From Burkholderiales bacterium (GTDB lineage: Bacteria > Pseudomonadota > Gammaproteobacteria > Burkholderiales > SG8-41), in NCBI GenBank assembly GCA_030683105.1, contig JAUXMZ010000062.1, positions 1-64,000 on the forward strand: a stretch of 64,000 bases of DNA, given 5' to 3'. Under the pieces are notes generated by a model. That model was not told where the DNA came from and searched no databases. It saw nothing but the letters and a program-made list of their open reading frames with translations. The first letter of the stretch is position 1; every line of letters begins with the position of its first letter. A program made the position numbers and the translations under genes. Below are positions 45,946-56,643 of this stretch, one piece after another.

Positions 45946-48213
45946 CTAAAACGCCCCCCCGAATGTAAACTGAAACACTTGGGAGCTGTCGCCGGTCTTG
46001 GCGTTTAGCGGCTTTGCCATGCTTATTTTGAGCGGCCCGAACGGCGATACCCATAGTACCGACAATCCCGTTGAATAACGCATTTCACCCATGTCATAGG
46101 TGTTTGCCACCATGCCGCCGTCAACGAATGCCCCGACCCTCACCGATTTGTCTTTTTCCAGTCCCGGGAACGGCAATAACAACTCGGCGTTGGCCAGCAG
46201 CTTGTGGCTGCCACCTTGCGGATTGCCGCTTTCGTCCTTGGGACCTATTGTGTAGGTCTTGTAGCCGCGTACCGAGCTGACCCCTCCCACGTAATAGTTT
46301 TTGAAGAACGGCAGCGGTTTATCACCATAGCCGCTGCCATAGCCGATTTCCCCGTTGAGCATCAGCGTATAGGTGCGGGTCAGCGGCAGGTAACGCTGGT
46401 GCTGGTAAGTGGTTTTGTAATATTTCAGAGTGCCGCCCGGTAGGCCTGTTTCAAGAACGGCCTTGTTCATCGCCCCCGTCGTGGGATAAATCAGGCTGTC
46501 GCGTCCATCGCGGATCCAGCCGACCGTACCTGTAACGGTTGAATTATTGCTGCCAAACGAATTGACATAATTCTTATAAAACAACGGGCTGTCGTCGAAG
46601 ATGTCTATCTTGGTCGTCTCATATCCCAAACCGTACTGTATGGTATCAATTTCAGTGACCGGCACCCCGAAGCGCATAGCGCCACCCACGGTCTTCGTCC
46701 GGTATTGACCTAACCCGCTGTCCACAGCGTCCAGTTTCCGCGTATAGACGTCGAAGCCGCGGCTGATGCCATCGATGGTGTAATACGGGTCGGTATAGGA
46801 CAGCGCATACACGGTATTGATCTTGCTGCTGTTGACCTGGGCCGAAATGTGTTTTCCAGATCCGAATATATTGTTCTTCGTCACTGAACCCGAGAGGATA
46901 AGCCCCTCGCCCGAACCGAACCCCGCGCCCAGCAGCACGTTGCCGGTGGGCTTTTCAATGACAGACACGTTCAGATCGACCTGATCGGTAGTGCCCTGCA
47001 CCGGCGGCGTTTCGACATTCACCTCGGTGAAATAGCCCAGCCTGTCTATACGGCTTCGCGACTTGTTGATGTTATCGCCTGAATACCAACCGCCTTCGAT
47101 TTGCCGCATTTCCCGCCTGATCACTTCATCCCGCGTCTGCGTGTTGCCCGCGATATTGATGCGGCGTACATAGACACGGCGCCCTGGGTCAATGAAGAAA
47201 GTGAACGACACCTGGCGTTTTTCCTTGTTCAGATCAGGAATGGCGTTGACATTGGCGAAGGCGTACCCCTCGTTGCCCAGGCGGTCGCTGATCAGCTTGT
47301 TCGATTCCGTCAACAGCGCCCGCGAGAAAGTATCGCCGACCTTGATCTTGACCAGTTTAAGTACTTCCGGTTCCGGGATCAGAATCTCTCCCGCCACTTT
47401 GATTTCGGATACGCTGTATTTCTCCCCTTCGGTAATGCTGATGGTGATGTAGATATCCTTCTTGTCCGGGGTAATCGAAACCTGGGTTGAATCGACGTTG
47501 AACTCAAGGTAGCCCCGGTCCAGGTAAAAAGAGCGCAGCGTCTCGATATCGGCCGCAAGCTTCTGGCGCGAATACTGGTCATTCTTGCTGTACCAGGTCA
47601 TCAGACCCGGGGTCCGCGAGACGAACAGATCGGTCAGATCCTTTTCCTTGAACACGTTGGAACCGATGATGCTGATCTGCCTGATTTTCGCAATCTCACC
47701 CTCGTCAACGGTGAAGTTGATAGACACCCGGTTGCGTTCCAGCGGCGTCACAGTGGTATTCACCGACACCGAATACATGCCCCGGCTCAAGTACTGGCGC
47801 TTCAGTTCCTGCTCCGCGCGGTCGAGCAGTCCCTTGTCAAAAATGCGCCCCTCCGACATGCCGATCTGACGCAGGCCTTTGCCCAACTGCTCCTTGTCAA
47901 ATTCCTTGATCCCGACAAACTCTATTTGCGCCACTGACGGCCGTTCCTGAACCAAGACCACCAGCACGCCACTGTCGGACTCAAGACTTACGTCCTTGAA
48001 AAATCCCGTGGCAAACAGCGCGCGGATGGCCTGCGCTGCTTTCTCTTCTGTCATCGTGTCGCCAACTTTGACCGGAAGGTAGCTGAATATCGTGCCGGCT
48101 TCGGTGCGCTGTATGCCTTCGACCCGGATGTCTTTGATGACAAACGGTTCGATAGCCATTGCCGGCAATGCAAACAGCATGGCCATCATCAGGGAAAGAC
48201 GCGAAATGCTCAT
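45946..48213 (-). CDS. bamA: Outer membrane protein assembly factor BamA
   Basis: The central beta-barrel of the BAM complex, 755 residues. It has a signal peptide (MSISRLSLMMAMLFALPAMA), five POTRA domains (about residues 23-415, starting FVIKDIRVEGIQRTEAGTIF), and a 16-stranded barrel with YYVGGVSSVRGY (the VRGY loop motif) and a C-terminal aromatic QFTFGGAF. It is flanked by rseP and skp as usual. Confidence 0.97.
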   Translation of the reverse strand: MSISRLSLMMAMLFALPAMAIEPFVIKDIRVEGIQRTEAGTIFSYLPVKVGDTMTEEKAAQAIRALFATGFFKDVSLESDSGVLVVLVQERPSVAQIEFVGIKEFDKEQLGKGLRQIGMSEGRIFDKGLLDRAEQELKRQYLSRGMYSVSVNTTVTPLERNRVSINFTVDEGEIAKIRQISIIGSNVFKEKDLTDLFVSRTPGLMTWYSKNDQYSRQKLAADIETLRSFYLDRGYLEFNVDSTQVSITPDKKDIYITISITEGEKYSVSEIKVAGEILIPEPEVLKLVKIKVGDTFSRALLTESNKLISDRLGNEGYAFANVNAIPDLNKEKRQVSFTFFIDPGRRVYVRRINIAGNTQTRDEVIRREMRQIEGGWYSGDNINKSRSRIDRLGYFTEVNVETPPVQGTTDQVDLNVSVIEKPTGNVLLGAGFGSGEGLILSGSVTKNNIFGSGKHISAQVNSSKINTVYALSYTDPYYTIDGISRGFDVYTRKLDAVDSGLGQYRTKTVGGAMRFGVPVTEIDTIQYGLGYETTKIDIFDDSPLFYKNYVNSFGSNNSTVTGTVGWIRDGRDSLIYPTTGAMNKAVLETGLPGGTLKYYKTTYQHQRYLPLTRTYTLMLNGEIGYGSGYGDKPLPFFKNYYVGGVSSVRGYKTYTIGPKDESGNPQGGSHKLLANAELLLPFPGLEKDKSVRVGAFVDGGMVANTYDMGEMRYSTGLSVLWVSPFGPLKISMAKPLNAKTGDSSQVFQFTFGGAF

Positions 48214-48219
48214 GAATGA

Positions 48220-49587
48220 TTAACCGCTTATCAGCCGATTGATGTCGTTATAAAGCGCAAAAGCCATCAGGGTCAACAGCAATGCCATGCCGAACTGCTG
48301 CCCTATTTCCATGACCCTGTCGGGTACCGGACTGCCCTTGAGAACTTCGACCGTATAATACATCAAATGTCCGCCATCCAATAAGGGGATGGGCAGAAGG
48401 TTCAGCACGCCAAGGCTGATACTGATCAGCGCCAGAAACATTAGATAGGAAACCCAGCCGCTTTGAGCGGACTGCCCGGCATAGTCGGCAATGGTAATCG
48501 GCCCGCTCAGATTCTTGAGCGACACCTCGCCGACGATCATCTTGCCCAGCATCTTCAGGCTGAATATCGACGTGTCCCAAGTCTTGAGCAACGCTTTCGA
48601 CATGCTCTCCAGGGGACCGTAACGCACCTCGGTAATCAAATCCGCCATCGCAGTCCGGTCTATTTGCGGAGCCGCCCCGATCTTTCCCACGGGTTTGCCG
48701 TTTTCCATCACTTCGTTCGGCTTCAGAATGATCCCGGGCAACAGGACATCGTCTCTTCTGATCTGCACATCCAGGGACGCGCCAGGATTGCCACGTACGG
48801 CGGCGACCACCTGCGCCCAGTTCTCCATACTCTGTGCGCCAACAAAGACAATGAGATCGCCCGCCCTGAGTCCGGCGCGCTCGGCGGGGCTGCCCTCAAC
48901 CACGGTGCCGATCACCGGCCTGATCACGGGGTAATACAGCGACAAGCCCAGCGCCTTCATGAAGTCGCTGTCCAGATCTGAAGTCGCCAGCCCGGACAAG
49001 TCGAGTTTTCGCCACGCAATCTCGCCTTTCTCATTGCGCACTTCGATGGTCACCAGCGATTTCCGGACCGCATGCTGCAACAATATCCAGCGCGCATCCT
49101 GCCAGGTTTGTATCGCCTCATCCCCGACTCTCATCAGGGTTTCCCCCGGTTTGAAACCAGCAACGGCGGCCGGTGTATACGGTGTGACCGGGCCCAGAAC
49201 CGGTTTGACCCCGGGCAATCCGTGCATGAACAAGGCCCAGTAGAGCACAATCGCCAGAAGAAAATTGGCAACCGGGCCGGCGACCACGATGGCTATGCGC
49301 CTGTATACCGATTGGCGGTTGAATGCACGCGGCAGATCAGCAGCGGCTACCTCACCCTCCCGCTCATCCAGCATCTTGACGTAACCGCCGAGTGGAAACG
49401 CGGCAATCACCCATTCCGTGGCGTCTGACCCGATTGATTTTCGCCATAACGGCCGGCCGAATCCGACCGAAAAACGCAGGACTTTCACGTTGCACCATCG
49501 CGCGACAAGGTAATGCCCGAACTCGTGCACCACGATCAGGCAGCCTAACGCCACGATAAATGCAAGAACCGTAACGAGCAGCGTCAT
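48220..49587 (-). CDS. rseP: Site-2 protease RseP
   Basis: An inner-membrane zinc metalloprotease of 455 residues. The zinc motif is VVHEFGHYLVARW near residue 20, two PDZ domains occupy about residues 110-280, and the third zinc ligand lies in LLPIPLLDGGHLMYY. It completes sigma-E activation by cutting RseA after the site-1 cut, linking this locus to rpoE-rseA at 14.7-15.8 kb. I chose the ATG at 49587 (MTLLVTVLAFIVALG) rather than the longer frame overlapping dxr. Confidence 0.96.
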   Translation of the reverse strand: MTLLVTVLAFIVALGCLIVVHEFGHYLVARWCNVKVLRFSVGFGRPLWRKSIGSDATEWVIAAFPLGGYVKMLDEREGEVAAADLPRAFNRQSVYRRIAIVVAGPVANFLLAIVLYWALFMHGLPGVKPVLGPVTPYTPAAVAGFKPGETLMRVGDEAIQTWQDARWILLQHAVRKSLVTIEVRNEKGEIAWRKLDLSGLATSDLDSDFMKALGLSLYYPVIRPVIGTVVEGSPAERAGLRAGDLIVFVGAQSMENWAQVVAAVRGNPGASLDVQIRRDDVLLPGIILKPNEVMENGKPVGKIGAAPQIDRTAMADLITEVRYGPLESMSKALLKTWDTSIFSLKMLGKMIVGEVSLKNLSGPITIADYAGQSAQSGWVSYLMFLALISISLGVLNLLPIPLLDGGHLMYYTVEVLKGSPVPDRVMEIGQQFGMALLLTLMAFALYNDINRLISG

Positions 49588-49622
49588 ATTGATATGCGTC
49601 CCTTTACACCCGAAATCAGAAA

Positions 49623-50852
49623 CTAGGATCGCATCAGGGAACCGTGCTTTTCCCTGATACGGTTTTTTTGCACTGTTGCGAGCCACTGTCCGGCATGAAT
49701 GCGTGCTTCCTGGTCCGCATCAAGCACGTCGGCCAAGGCTGCGAGGGGCCGGTTGTCGAGTTGCTCCAGCACCGCCTCTATCAGCTGCGGGATCTGCAGA
49801 AAACCCAGTTCGCCAGCGAGAAAACTGGCAACCGCCACCTCGTTTGCGGCATTCAGCGCCGTCGGCGCCCGCCTGCCGGCCCGCAATGCATGATAAGCAA
49901 GTTTAAGACAGGGAAAACGCAACTCATCCGGCGCCTCGAAATGCAACACACCCAGCTTGGGCAGATCCAGGAATGGCACGCCTGCGGCGATCCGCTCCGG
50001 ATACGCCAGCGCGTAGGCTATCGGCGTTCGCATGTCGGGATTGCCAAGCTGCGCGATGACCGAGCCGTCTATGTACTCCACCAGGGAATGAATCACGCTT
50101 TCCGGATGGATCACGACCTCGATTTGCGCCGCTGTTGCGTTGAACAGCCAGTGCGCCTCTATCACCTCCAGGCCCTTGTTCATCATCGTCGCAGAGTCGA
50201 CCGAGATCTTCTGGCCCATCACCCAGTTTGGGTGCGCGCATGCCTGGGCCGGCGTAACCAGGTCGAGTTCTCCAAGCGGCGCTGTGCGAAATGGGCCTCC
50301 CGAGGCAGTCAATAAAATGCGCCGAATGCCGGATGTCCCGGGCTGGCCGGCGTAATCATGCGGCAGCGCCTGGAAAATCGCATTGTGCTCACTATCGATC
50401 GGCAGCAACGTAGCGCCGCCGGTGCGAACCGCGTCCATGAAGATCGGGCCTGCGGTTACCAGCGCCTCCTTGTTGGCAAGCAGTATTTTTTTCCCTGCTC
50501 GCGCTGCGGCCAGCGCGGGCCGCAGTCCGGCGATGCCCACGATGGCCGCCATTACGGCATCGACTTCCGGCAACGCGGCAACCTTTTCCATCCCCTCTAC
50601 ACCGCACAGAACCTCGCAGTCCAGACCCGCCTGCTTTATTTTTCGGGCCAGCATCTCCGCCGCCTGCGGCTCCAGCATTACCGCATATTTAGGACCGAAA
50701 TTGAGACATTGCTCGAGAATCGCGTCGACCTGATGGCGTGCCGTCAGCGCCACTATCGTGAATTTCCCGGGATGGCGCGCCACCACGTCCAGCGTGCTGA
50801 TACCGATGCTGCCGGTCGATCCCAGTATGGTCAGATTTTGTTTTTCAGTCAT
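49623..50852 (-). CDS. dxr: 1-deoxy-D-xylulose 5-phosphate reductoisomerase
   Basis: The second enzyme of the non-mevalonate isoprenoid pathway, making MEP. From the second ATG (50852) it is 409 residues with the NADPH motif [40 protein letters not shown] and [20 protein letters not shown]. An ATG at 50858 is also possible. It supplies precursors for the neighbouring uppS. Confidence 0.97.
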   Translation of the reverse strand: MTEKQNLTILGSTGSIGISTLDVVARHPGKFTIVALTARHQVDAILEQCLNFGPKYAVMLEPQAAEMLARKIKQAGLDCEVLCGVEGMEKVAALPEVDAVMAAIVGIAGLRPALAAARAGKKILLANKEALVTAGPIFMDAVRTGGATLLPIDSEHNAIFQALPHDYAGQPGTSGIRRILLTASGGPFRTAPLGELDLVTPAQACAHPNWVMGQKISVDSATMMNKGLEVIEAHWLFNATAAQIEVVIHPESVIHSLVEYIDGSVIAQLGNPDMRTPIAYALAYPERIAAGVPFLDLPKLGVLHFEAPDELRFPCLKLAYHALRAGRRAPTALNAANEVAVASFLAGELGFLQIPQLIEAVLEQLDNRPLAALADVLDADQEARIHAGQWLATVQKNRIREKHGSLMRS

Positions 50853-50869
50853 ATGCAAATAAGTGCGGC

Positions 50870-51655
50870 CTATGCCGCATAAAGCACTGCAAGCGCAGCA
50901 AGAGGCATGGTGGAGGTCAGGCCGTCAATGCGGTCGAGCACCCCGCCATGACCCGGCAACAGGGTGCCGCTGTCTTTCACACCTGCCTGGCGTTTGATCC
51001 ACGACTCGAAGAGATCGCCCTCTATGCTCATAACGGTAATCATCGCAAACAGGATTACCCCGGTTAACGCACCCGGCCATGCAACGGCCGGTTCCAGGGC
51101 AAAATGCAGCACAATATAATATACCGCTACAGCGACGGCTGCGCCGATCGCGCCTTCCCATGTTTTTCCCGGGCTGATGTCCGGCGCCAGTTTTCTGCGA
51201 CCGAAGCGTTTACCGGAAAAATAAGCCGCGCTGTCGGCAATCCACACTATAGCCAGAAAGGACAGCAGTTGCAGCGGCTGAATCTGCAGACGGGTCAGCG
51301 CCAGCCACGTCGGCACCAGCACAATCCAACCGGTCAAACCCAGCAGTAATGAATGAGTGGCGCGCCACCTGAACTTCAGCCACGCCGGCGCCAGCAGCAT
51401 CCAGAATGCGACCGAAGCACCGTAGACCCAGGCGTCATGCGAAAGCAGAAACACTGCCGCGGCTGAAATCAGCACAGCCGTCAGAAATAATCCGCTTCCA
51501 GTTCGCGAATAGCCGCAGAGTTTGGTCCATTCCCAGGCGCCGATGAGAAGCAGAAATAACAGGATGCCAGTCCAATACGGGTTTGGCAGCCACAGCAAGC
51601 CGCCGATGAACATCGATAGCGCTATGGCGGCGGTTACGAGGCGGGTGATTAACAT
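50870..51655 (-). CDS. cdsA: Phosphatidate cytidylyltransferase
   Basis: An integral membrane enzyme making CDP-diacylglycerol, the substrate of PgsA at the other end of the window. The 261-residue protein has about seven hydrophobic helices and the C-terminal signature [13 protein letters not shown] followed by [20 protein letters not shown] and GVLDRIDGL. The uppS-cdsA-dxr order is standard. Confidence 0.96.
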   Translation of the reverse strand: MLITRLVTAAIALSMFIGGLLWLPNPYWTGILLFLLLIGAWEWTKLCGYSRTGSGLFLTAVLISAAAVFLLSHDAWVYGASVAFWMLLAPAWLKFRWRATHSLLLGLTGWIVLVPTWLALTRLQIQPLQLLSFLAIVWIADSAAYFSGKRFGRRKLAPDISPGKTWEGAIGAAVAVAVYYIVLHFALEPAVAWPGALTGVILFAMITVMSIEGDLFESWIKRQAGVKDSGTLLPGHGGVLDRIDGLTSTMPLAALAVLYAA

Positions 51656-51688
51656 TTTCGTGATCGGGCGCCTTGCGCGCCAACCCGG

Positions 51689-52441
51689 TCAGGCACTGGG
51701 TTGCGGCAACTGTTCGCTGGTGCGCCCGAAACGCCGTTCCCGCTGCTGATAGGACGCGATAGCGAGATCGAGCGCTGCCGAATCGAAATCGGGCCACAGC
51801 AGATCGGTGAAATACAGTTCGGAATAAGCCAGCTGCCACAACACGAAATTGCTGATCCGCTGCTCGCCGCCCGTTCTGATGAACAGATCCGGTTCCGGCG
51901 CATAGTCAAGCGCAAGATAGGGCGCAAAATCGCTCTCGCTGAAACCCGATACGAACTCCGGATGGTCCTTCAACATGCGGTTGGCTGCCTGCATGATATC
52001 CCAGCGGCCGCCATAGTTCGCCGCCACCGTAAGCGTCAGCCCCGTATTGCCGGATGTCAGCAACTCCGCGTCCTGGATCAGATTCACCAACTGGGGCTCA
52101 AAACGGGACAAATCGCCGATCACCTTGAAACGAATGCCGTTCTCATGCAGTTTTTTGACTTCCTGCTGCAGGGCGACGATAAACAACTGCATCAGGAACG
52201 ATACTTCTTCCGGCGGTCGCCGCCAGTTCTCACTGCTGAAGGCAAACAGCGTCAGATACTCGACGCCACGGTCGGTGCAAAAACGCACGACACTGCGAAC
52301 CGCCTCCACACCCCGCTTATGGCCGGCAATCCGCGGCAAGAACCGCCGCTTGGCCCAGCGGCCATTGCCATCCATGATAATGGCAATATGCCGTGGTATC
52401 CGCCGCGTTTCAGGTATCTGCGTTGTTGAACTTTTGTGCAA
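51689..52441 (-). CDS. uppS: Undecaprenyl diphosphate synthase
   Basis: The cis-prenyltransferase that makes the C55 carrier lipid for peptidoglycan and O-antigen synthesis. Motifs are [16 protein letters not shown] (catalytic Asp), [24 protein letters not shown] and a C-terminal [20 protein letters not shown]. The 250-residue frame starts at TTG (52441), which gives the family N-terminal length; no ATG precedes the conserved block. Confidence 0.95.
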   Translation of the reverse strand: MHKSSTTQIPETRRIPRHIAIIMDGNGRWAKRRFLPRIAGHKRGVEAVRSVVRFCTDRGVEYLTLFAFSSENWRRPPEEVSFLMQLFIVALQQEVKKLHENGIRFKVIGDLSRFEPQLVNLIQDAELLTSGNTGLTLTVAANYGGRWDIMQAANRMLKDHPEFVSGFSESDFAPYLALDYAPEPDLFIRTGGEQRISNFVLWQLAYSELYFTDLLWPDFDSAALDLAIASYQQRERRFGRTSEQLPQPSA

Positions 52442-52446
52442 TCTGG

Positions 52447-53004
52447 TCAGACCGCCATCAGGTCGGTTTCTTTGGTCTGCAGCATCTTGTCTATATCCGC
52501 GATGTGACGGTCGGTAAGCTTCTGCACATCATCCTGGGCGCGGCGTTCATCATCCTCCGCAACCTGTTTCTGCTTGAGCAGATCCTTGAGATGGTGGTTT
52601 GCGTCGCGACGAATGTTACGCACGGCAACGCGCGCGTTCTCGCCTTCGGTACGCACGACCTTGATCAGATCCCGCCGCCGCTCCTCGGTCAGGGCCGGCA
52701 TGGGAACCCGCACCATTTCACCCTGCGATGCCGGATTAAGACCGAGATCTGAATCACGGATCGCTTTTTCAATCGCGGGGGCCAGCTTCTTTTCCCACGG
52801 CGTAACGCCTATGGTCCGCGCATCAACGAGCGTCACATTGGCCACCTGGGGAACCGGCGTTGGCGTGCCGTAATAATCCACCATGACATGATCAAGTATC
52901 CCGGTATGAGCGCGGCCGGTGCGGATCTTGCCCAGATCGTTCCTTAGAGTCTCCAGCGTCTTCTGCATTTTTTGTTCTGCAGTTTTCTTCACGTCGGCAA
53001 TCAT
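52447..53004 (-). CDS. frr: Ribosome recycling factor
   Basis: It splits post-termination ribosomes with EF-G. The 185-residue protein has the three-helix bundle and the small domain, with [40 protein letters not shown] and [20 protein letters not shown]. It is preceded by pyrH and followed by uppS. Confidence 0.98.
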   Translation of the reverse strand: MIADVKKTAEQKMQKTLETLRNDLGKIRTGRAHTGILDHVMVDYYGTPTPVPQVANVTLVDARTIGVTPWEKKLAPAIEKAIRDSDLGLNPASQGEMVRVPMPALTEERRRDLIKVVRTEGENARVAVRNIRRDANHHLKDLLKQKQVAEDDERRAQDDVQKLTDRHIADIDKMLQTKETDLMAV

Positions 53005-53016
53005 GACTACCTCCGT

Positions 53017-53736
<720 letters not shown>

Positions 53737-53751
53737 ATCATGAAGAGTGGG

Positions 53752-54654
53752 TTATTTTCCGCCGTCCTTGTTTTGCATCTGCCCGACCTGCGCCATCACT
53801 TCCGCCGCAAAGTCATCCTTTCTCTTCTCAATGCCCTCACCCACCACATACAGTGTGAAACCGGCGACCGAGGCGCTTTTCGATTTCAGCAACTGCTCCA
53901 CGGTCAGCTTGTCGTCCTTGACAAAGGGCTGACCGAGCAAGGTCACTTCCTTCAGAAATTTCTGCACCGAGCCTTCGACCATTTTCTCGACGATATTGGC
54001 GGGTTTTCCCGACTCTGCCGCCTTTGCCACCGCAATATCGCGCTCTTTCTGGATCAGCGCAGCAGGCACCTGCTCCTTTGAAAGCGACACCGGCTTGCTC
54101 GCGGCAATGTGCATCGCCAGATCTTTTGCCATGCCCTCGTCGCCGCCAACCGTGTCGATCAGAACGCCGATCTTGGCGCCGCCATGGATGTAGCTGGCCA
54201 GGCGTCCCTTGGCCGCTACGCGGACAAAGCGACGGATAGACAGGTTCTCGCCAATTTTGCCCACCAGCGTTTTACGGGTTTCCTCCACCGATGCGCCTCC
54301 AAGATCCAGCGCTGACAGCGCCGTTACGTCGGCCGGGTTCTGAGCCACCACCCGTTCGGCTAATGCAGCTGCAAACGCCAGAAAGTCATCGTTTTTCGCC
54401 ACGAAGTCGGTTTCACAATTTACCTCGATCATTGCGCCAAGCTTACCATCGGCGGCAATGTGGACCGCCACGATGCCTTCTGCAGCGATGCGCGAGGATG
54501 CTTTGCTTGCCTTGTTGCCAAGCTTGATCCTCAAAATTTCCTCGGCCCTGCCAAGGTCACCTTCAGCCTCGATCAAGGCTTTTTTGCATTCCATCATCGG
54601 CGCGTCGGTCTTCTCGCGCAGTTCCCGTACCATGCTTGCGGTGATATCCACCAT
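53752..54654 (-). CDS. tsf: Elongation factor Ts
   Basis: The guanine nucleotide exchange factor of EF-Tu. The 300-residue protein has an N-terminal UBA-like domain ([20 protein letters not shown]), the signature [18 protein letters not shown] and [15 protein letters not shown] chose the ATG at 54654 with GGAG 6 bases upstream; an in-frame GTG at 54666 is less likely. A hairpin terminator separates it from rpsB. Confidence 0.97.
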   Translation of the reverse strand: MVDITASMVRELREKTDAPMMECKKALIEAEGDLGRAEEILRIKLGNKASKASSRIAAEGIVAVHIAADGKLGAMIEVNCETDFVAKNDDFLAFAAALAERVVAQNPADVTALSALDLGGASVEETRKTLVGKIGENLSIRRFVRVAAKGRLASYIHGGAKIGVLIDTVGGDEGMAKDLAMHIAASKPVSLSKEQVPAALIQKERDIAVAKAAESGKPANIVEKMVEGSVQKFLKEVTLLGQPFVKDDKLTVEQLLKSKSASVAGFTLYVVGEGIEKRKDDFAAEVMAQVGQMQNKDGGK

Positions 54655-54671
54655 TACGTGCTCCACTGATT

Positions 54672-54695
54672 AAAAAAAGGGGGCTTGTCGCCCCC
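54672..54695 (-). terminator. Intrinsic terminator/attenuator between rpsB and tsf
   Basis: On the minus strand GGGGGC-GACAA-GCCCCC is followed by TTTTTTT. The stem is 6 perfect G-C pairs and the T-run is immediate. Its place between rpsB and tsf suggests partial termination that sets the S2 to EF-Ts ratio, as known in E. coli. Confidence 0.8.
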
Positions 54696-54788
54696 AGGAT
54701 CTGCTAACCATTTCCGCATTAAAAGCGTTGTGGCCAACCAAGTCAGCCACGATTAATGATTAACAGGCCCTAGACCAGCAAACCGGTA

Positions 54789-55538
54789 TTAAGCGCCCGG
54801 TTCGTCGGCTTCTTCAACTTCGACAAATTCATCGCCACCCTTGACGATCTCCTTGAGACTGTCGCTGCGGCCCTCCAGGATCGCATCAGCCACACCGCGC
54901 GCATAGAGCCGGATTGCGCGGTTGGAATCATCGTTCCCGGGAATAATGTAGTCGATGCCTTCCGGGTTATGGTTGGTGTCGACCACAGCAATGATAGGGA
55001 TCCCCAATTTGTGTGCTTCCTCGACTGCGCCCTTCTGATATCCGACATCGATTACGAACATCGCATCGGGAATCCCGTGCATTTCCTTGATGCCGCCCAG
55101 GCTGCGGTCGAGTTTGACGATTTCGCGCTGGTATTGCAGCGCTTCTTTCTTGGCCAGGCGCTCCATGGATCCGTCTTCGACCATGGTCTCCATGTCCTTC
55201 AATCGCTTGATCGACTGTTTGACCGTCTTGTAATTGGTCAGCATGCCGCCCAGCCAGCGGTGATCGACATACGGCGCACCGCAACGCTGCGCTTCCTCTT
55301 TGATAATTTCACGAGCCTGGCGCTTGGTGCCCACGAACAGCACCGTGCCTTTGTTCGTGGCAAGCTTGCGCACGAATTTAAGCGCATCCAGATACATGGT
55401 CATGGTCGTTTCAAGATTGATGATATGGATCTTGTTGCGGTGCCCGAAGATATAAGGGGCCATCTTGGGGTTCCAATAACGGGTTTGATGTCCGAAATGG
55501 ACGCCCGCTTCCAGCATTTCGCGCATAGTGACCGACAT
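54789..55538 (-). CDS. rpsB: 30S ribosomal protein S2
   Basis: The 249-residue protein begins [20 protein letters not shown] and has [40 protein letters not shown], and [25 protein letters not shown] lies 7 bases before the ATG. It heads the rpsB-tsf-pyrH-frr block and is divergent from map. Confidence 0.98.
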   Translation of the reverse strand: MSVTMREMLEAGVHFGHQTRYWNPKMAPYIFGHRNKIHIINLETTMTMYLDALKFVRKLATNKGTVLFVGTKRQAREIIKEEAQRCGAPYVDHRWLGGMLTNYKTVKQSIKRLKDMETMVEDGSMERLAKKEALQYQREIVKLDRSLGGIKEMHGIPDAMFVIDVGYQKGAVEEAHKLGIPIIAVVDTNHNPEGIDYIIPGNDDSNRAIRLYARGVADAILEGRSDSLKEIVKGGDEFVEVEEADEPGA

Positions 55539-55676
55539 GTGGTTCTCCTGTTAGGGTTAAGCCTCCATCTGCCTGCCTACACCCGCCGCTCGCGCGTCCG
55601 GGCACCCTGACTGTGGTGCAGATGTGTGGATTTATAGCTCTCCCGCGATATAAATCGGGAATTGAGCTAACTTTCT

Positions 55677-55706
55677 ATTTTAACACGATAAAACTCTTTT
55701 TCTCAA
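55677..55706 (-). promoter_or_regulatory. Candidate rpsB promoter
   Basis: On the minus strand TTGAGA (55701-55706), 18 bp, TAAAAT (55677-55682). It would give an rpsB leader of about 130 bases that contains an imperfect hairpin (AGCTCTCCCG / CGGGAATTGAGCT, 55636-55667). S2 represses its own leader in other proteobacteria. The rest of the 300-bp gap between rpsB and map shows nothing else. Confidence 0.45.
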
Positions 55707-55838
55707 GTCTTGCCCGATCTCAAGGATGGCCGCAGGTGCGGGTGCAAGCGACACCCAATCTGGTCTACAATCGCGGTTTCCCGAAAAACCAAGCACTTGC
55801 CCCTCTTTTCCCGGGGAAACCAAGCCCGGACACGCATC

Positions 55839-56639
55839 ATGACCGTCACCATCAAGTCGCCCGAAGAAATAGCAAAAATGCGCATCGCCGGCCGCCTTGC
55901 GGCCGAAGTGCTCGATTACATCACGCCGTTCATCAAACCCGGCATCACCACCGAAGAGATCGACCGGCTGTGTCACGACTATATGACAGACATCCAGCAG
56001 ACCATCCCTGCTCCGCTCAATTATGCCCCCCCGGGCTACCAGCCCTACCCGAAATCGATCTGCACTTCGGTCAATCACGTGGTCTGCCATGGCGTTCCCG
56101 GCGCGAAGAAACTGAAATCCGGCGACATCATCAATATCGACATCACGGTGATCAAGGATGATTACCACGGCGACACCAGCCGCATGTTCTATGTCGGCCA
56201 ACCCTCGATCCAGGCCAGACGATTGTGCGAAATCACTTTCGAATGCATGTGGCTTGGTATCCAGGCAGTGAAGCCCGGCGCATTCCTTGGTGATATTGGC
56301 CATGCCATTCAGGACTGCGCGGAGCGGCATGGCTTCAGCGTGGTGCGCGAATTTTGCGGGCACGGCATCGGCATAAAATTTCACGAAGAACCCCAGGTTC
56401 TTCATTATGGACAGCCGGGCACCGGCCTCAGGCTCGAGCCGGGCATGACTTTTACCATCGAGCCCATGATCAACGCCGGCAAATCCGACATCCGGCAACT
56501 CGCTGATGGCTGGACCATCGTCACCAAGGACCACAGCCTGTCGGCACAATGGGAACACACCGTTCTGGTCTCCGCAACCGGCTATGACGTGATGACTGTG
56601 TCGGCCACCACACCGCTCCCGCCTCAACCGACCGTGTAG
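55839..56639 (+). CDS. map: Type I methionine aminopeptidase
   Basis: It removes the initiator methionine after deformylation by Def. From the ATG at 55839 it is 266 residues with the metal-ligand motifs DIINIDITVIKDDYHGDTSR (two Asp), FCGHGIGIKFHEEPQVLHYG (His) and MTFTIEPMINAGKSD (Glu), and a final Glu in QWEHTVLV. It is next to glnD, as in many proteobacteria. Confidence 0.97.
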   Translation: MTVTIKSPEEIAKMRIAGRLAAEVLDYITPFIKPGITTEEIDRLCHDYMTDIQQTIPAPLNYAPPGYQPYPKSICTSVNHVVCHGVPGAKKLKSGDIINIDITVIKDDYHGDTSRMFYVGQPSIQARRLCEITFECMWLGIQAVKPGAFLGDIGHAIQDCAERHGFSVVREFCGHGIGIKFHEEPQVLHYGQPGTGLRLEPGMTFTIEPMINAGKSDIRQLADGWTIVTKDHSLSAQWEHTVLVSATGYDVMTVSATTPLPPQPTV

Positions 56640-56643
56640 CGCG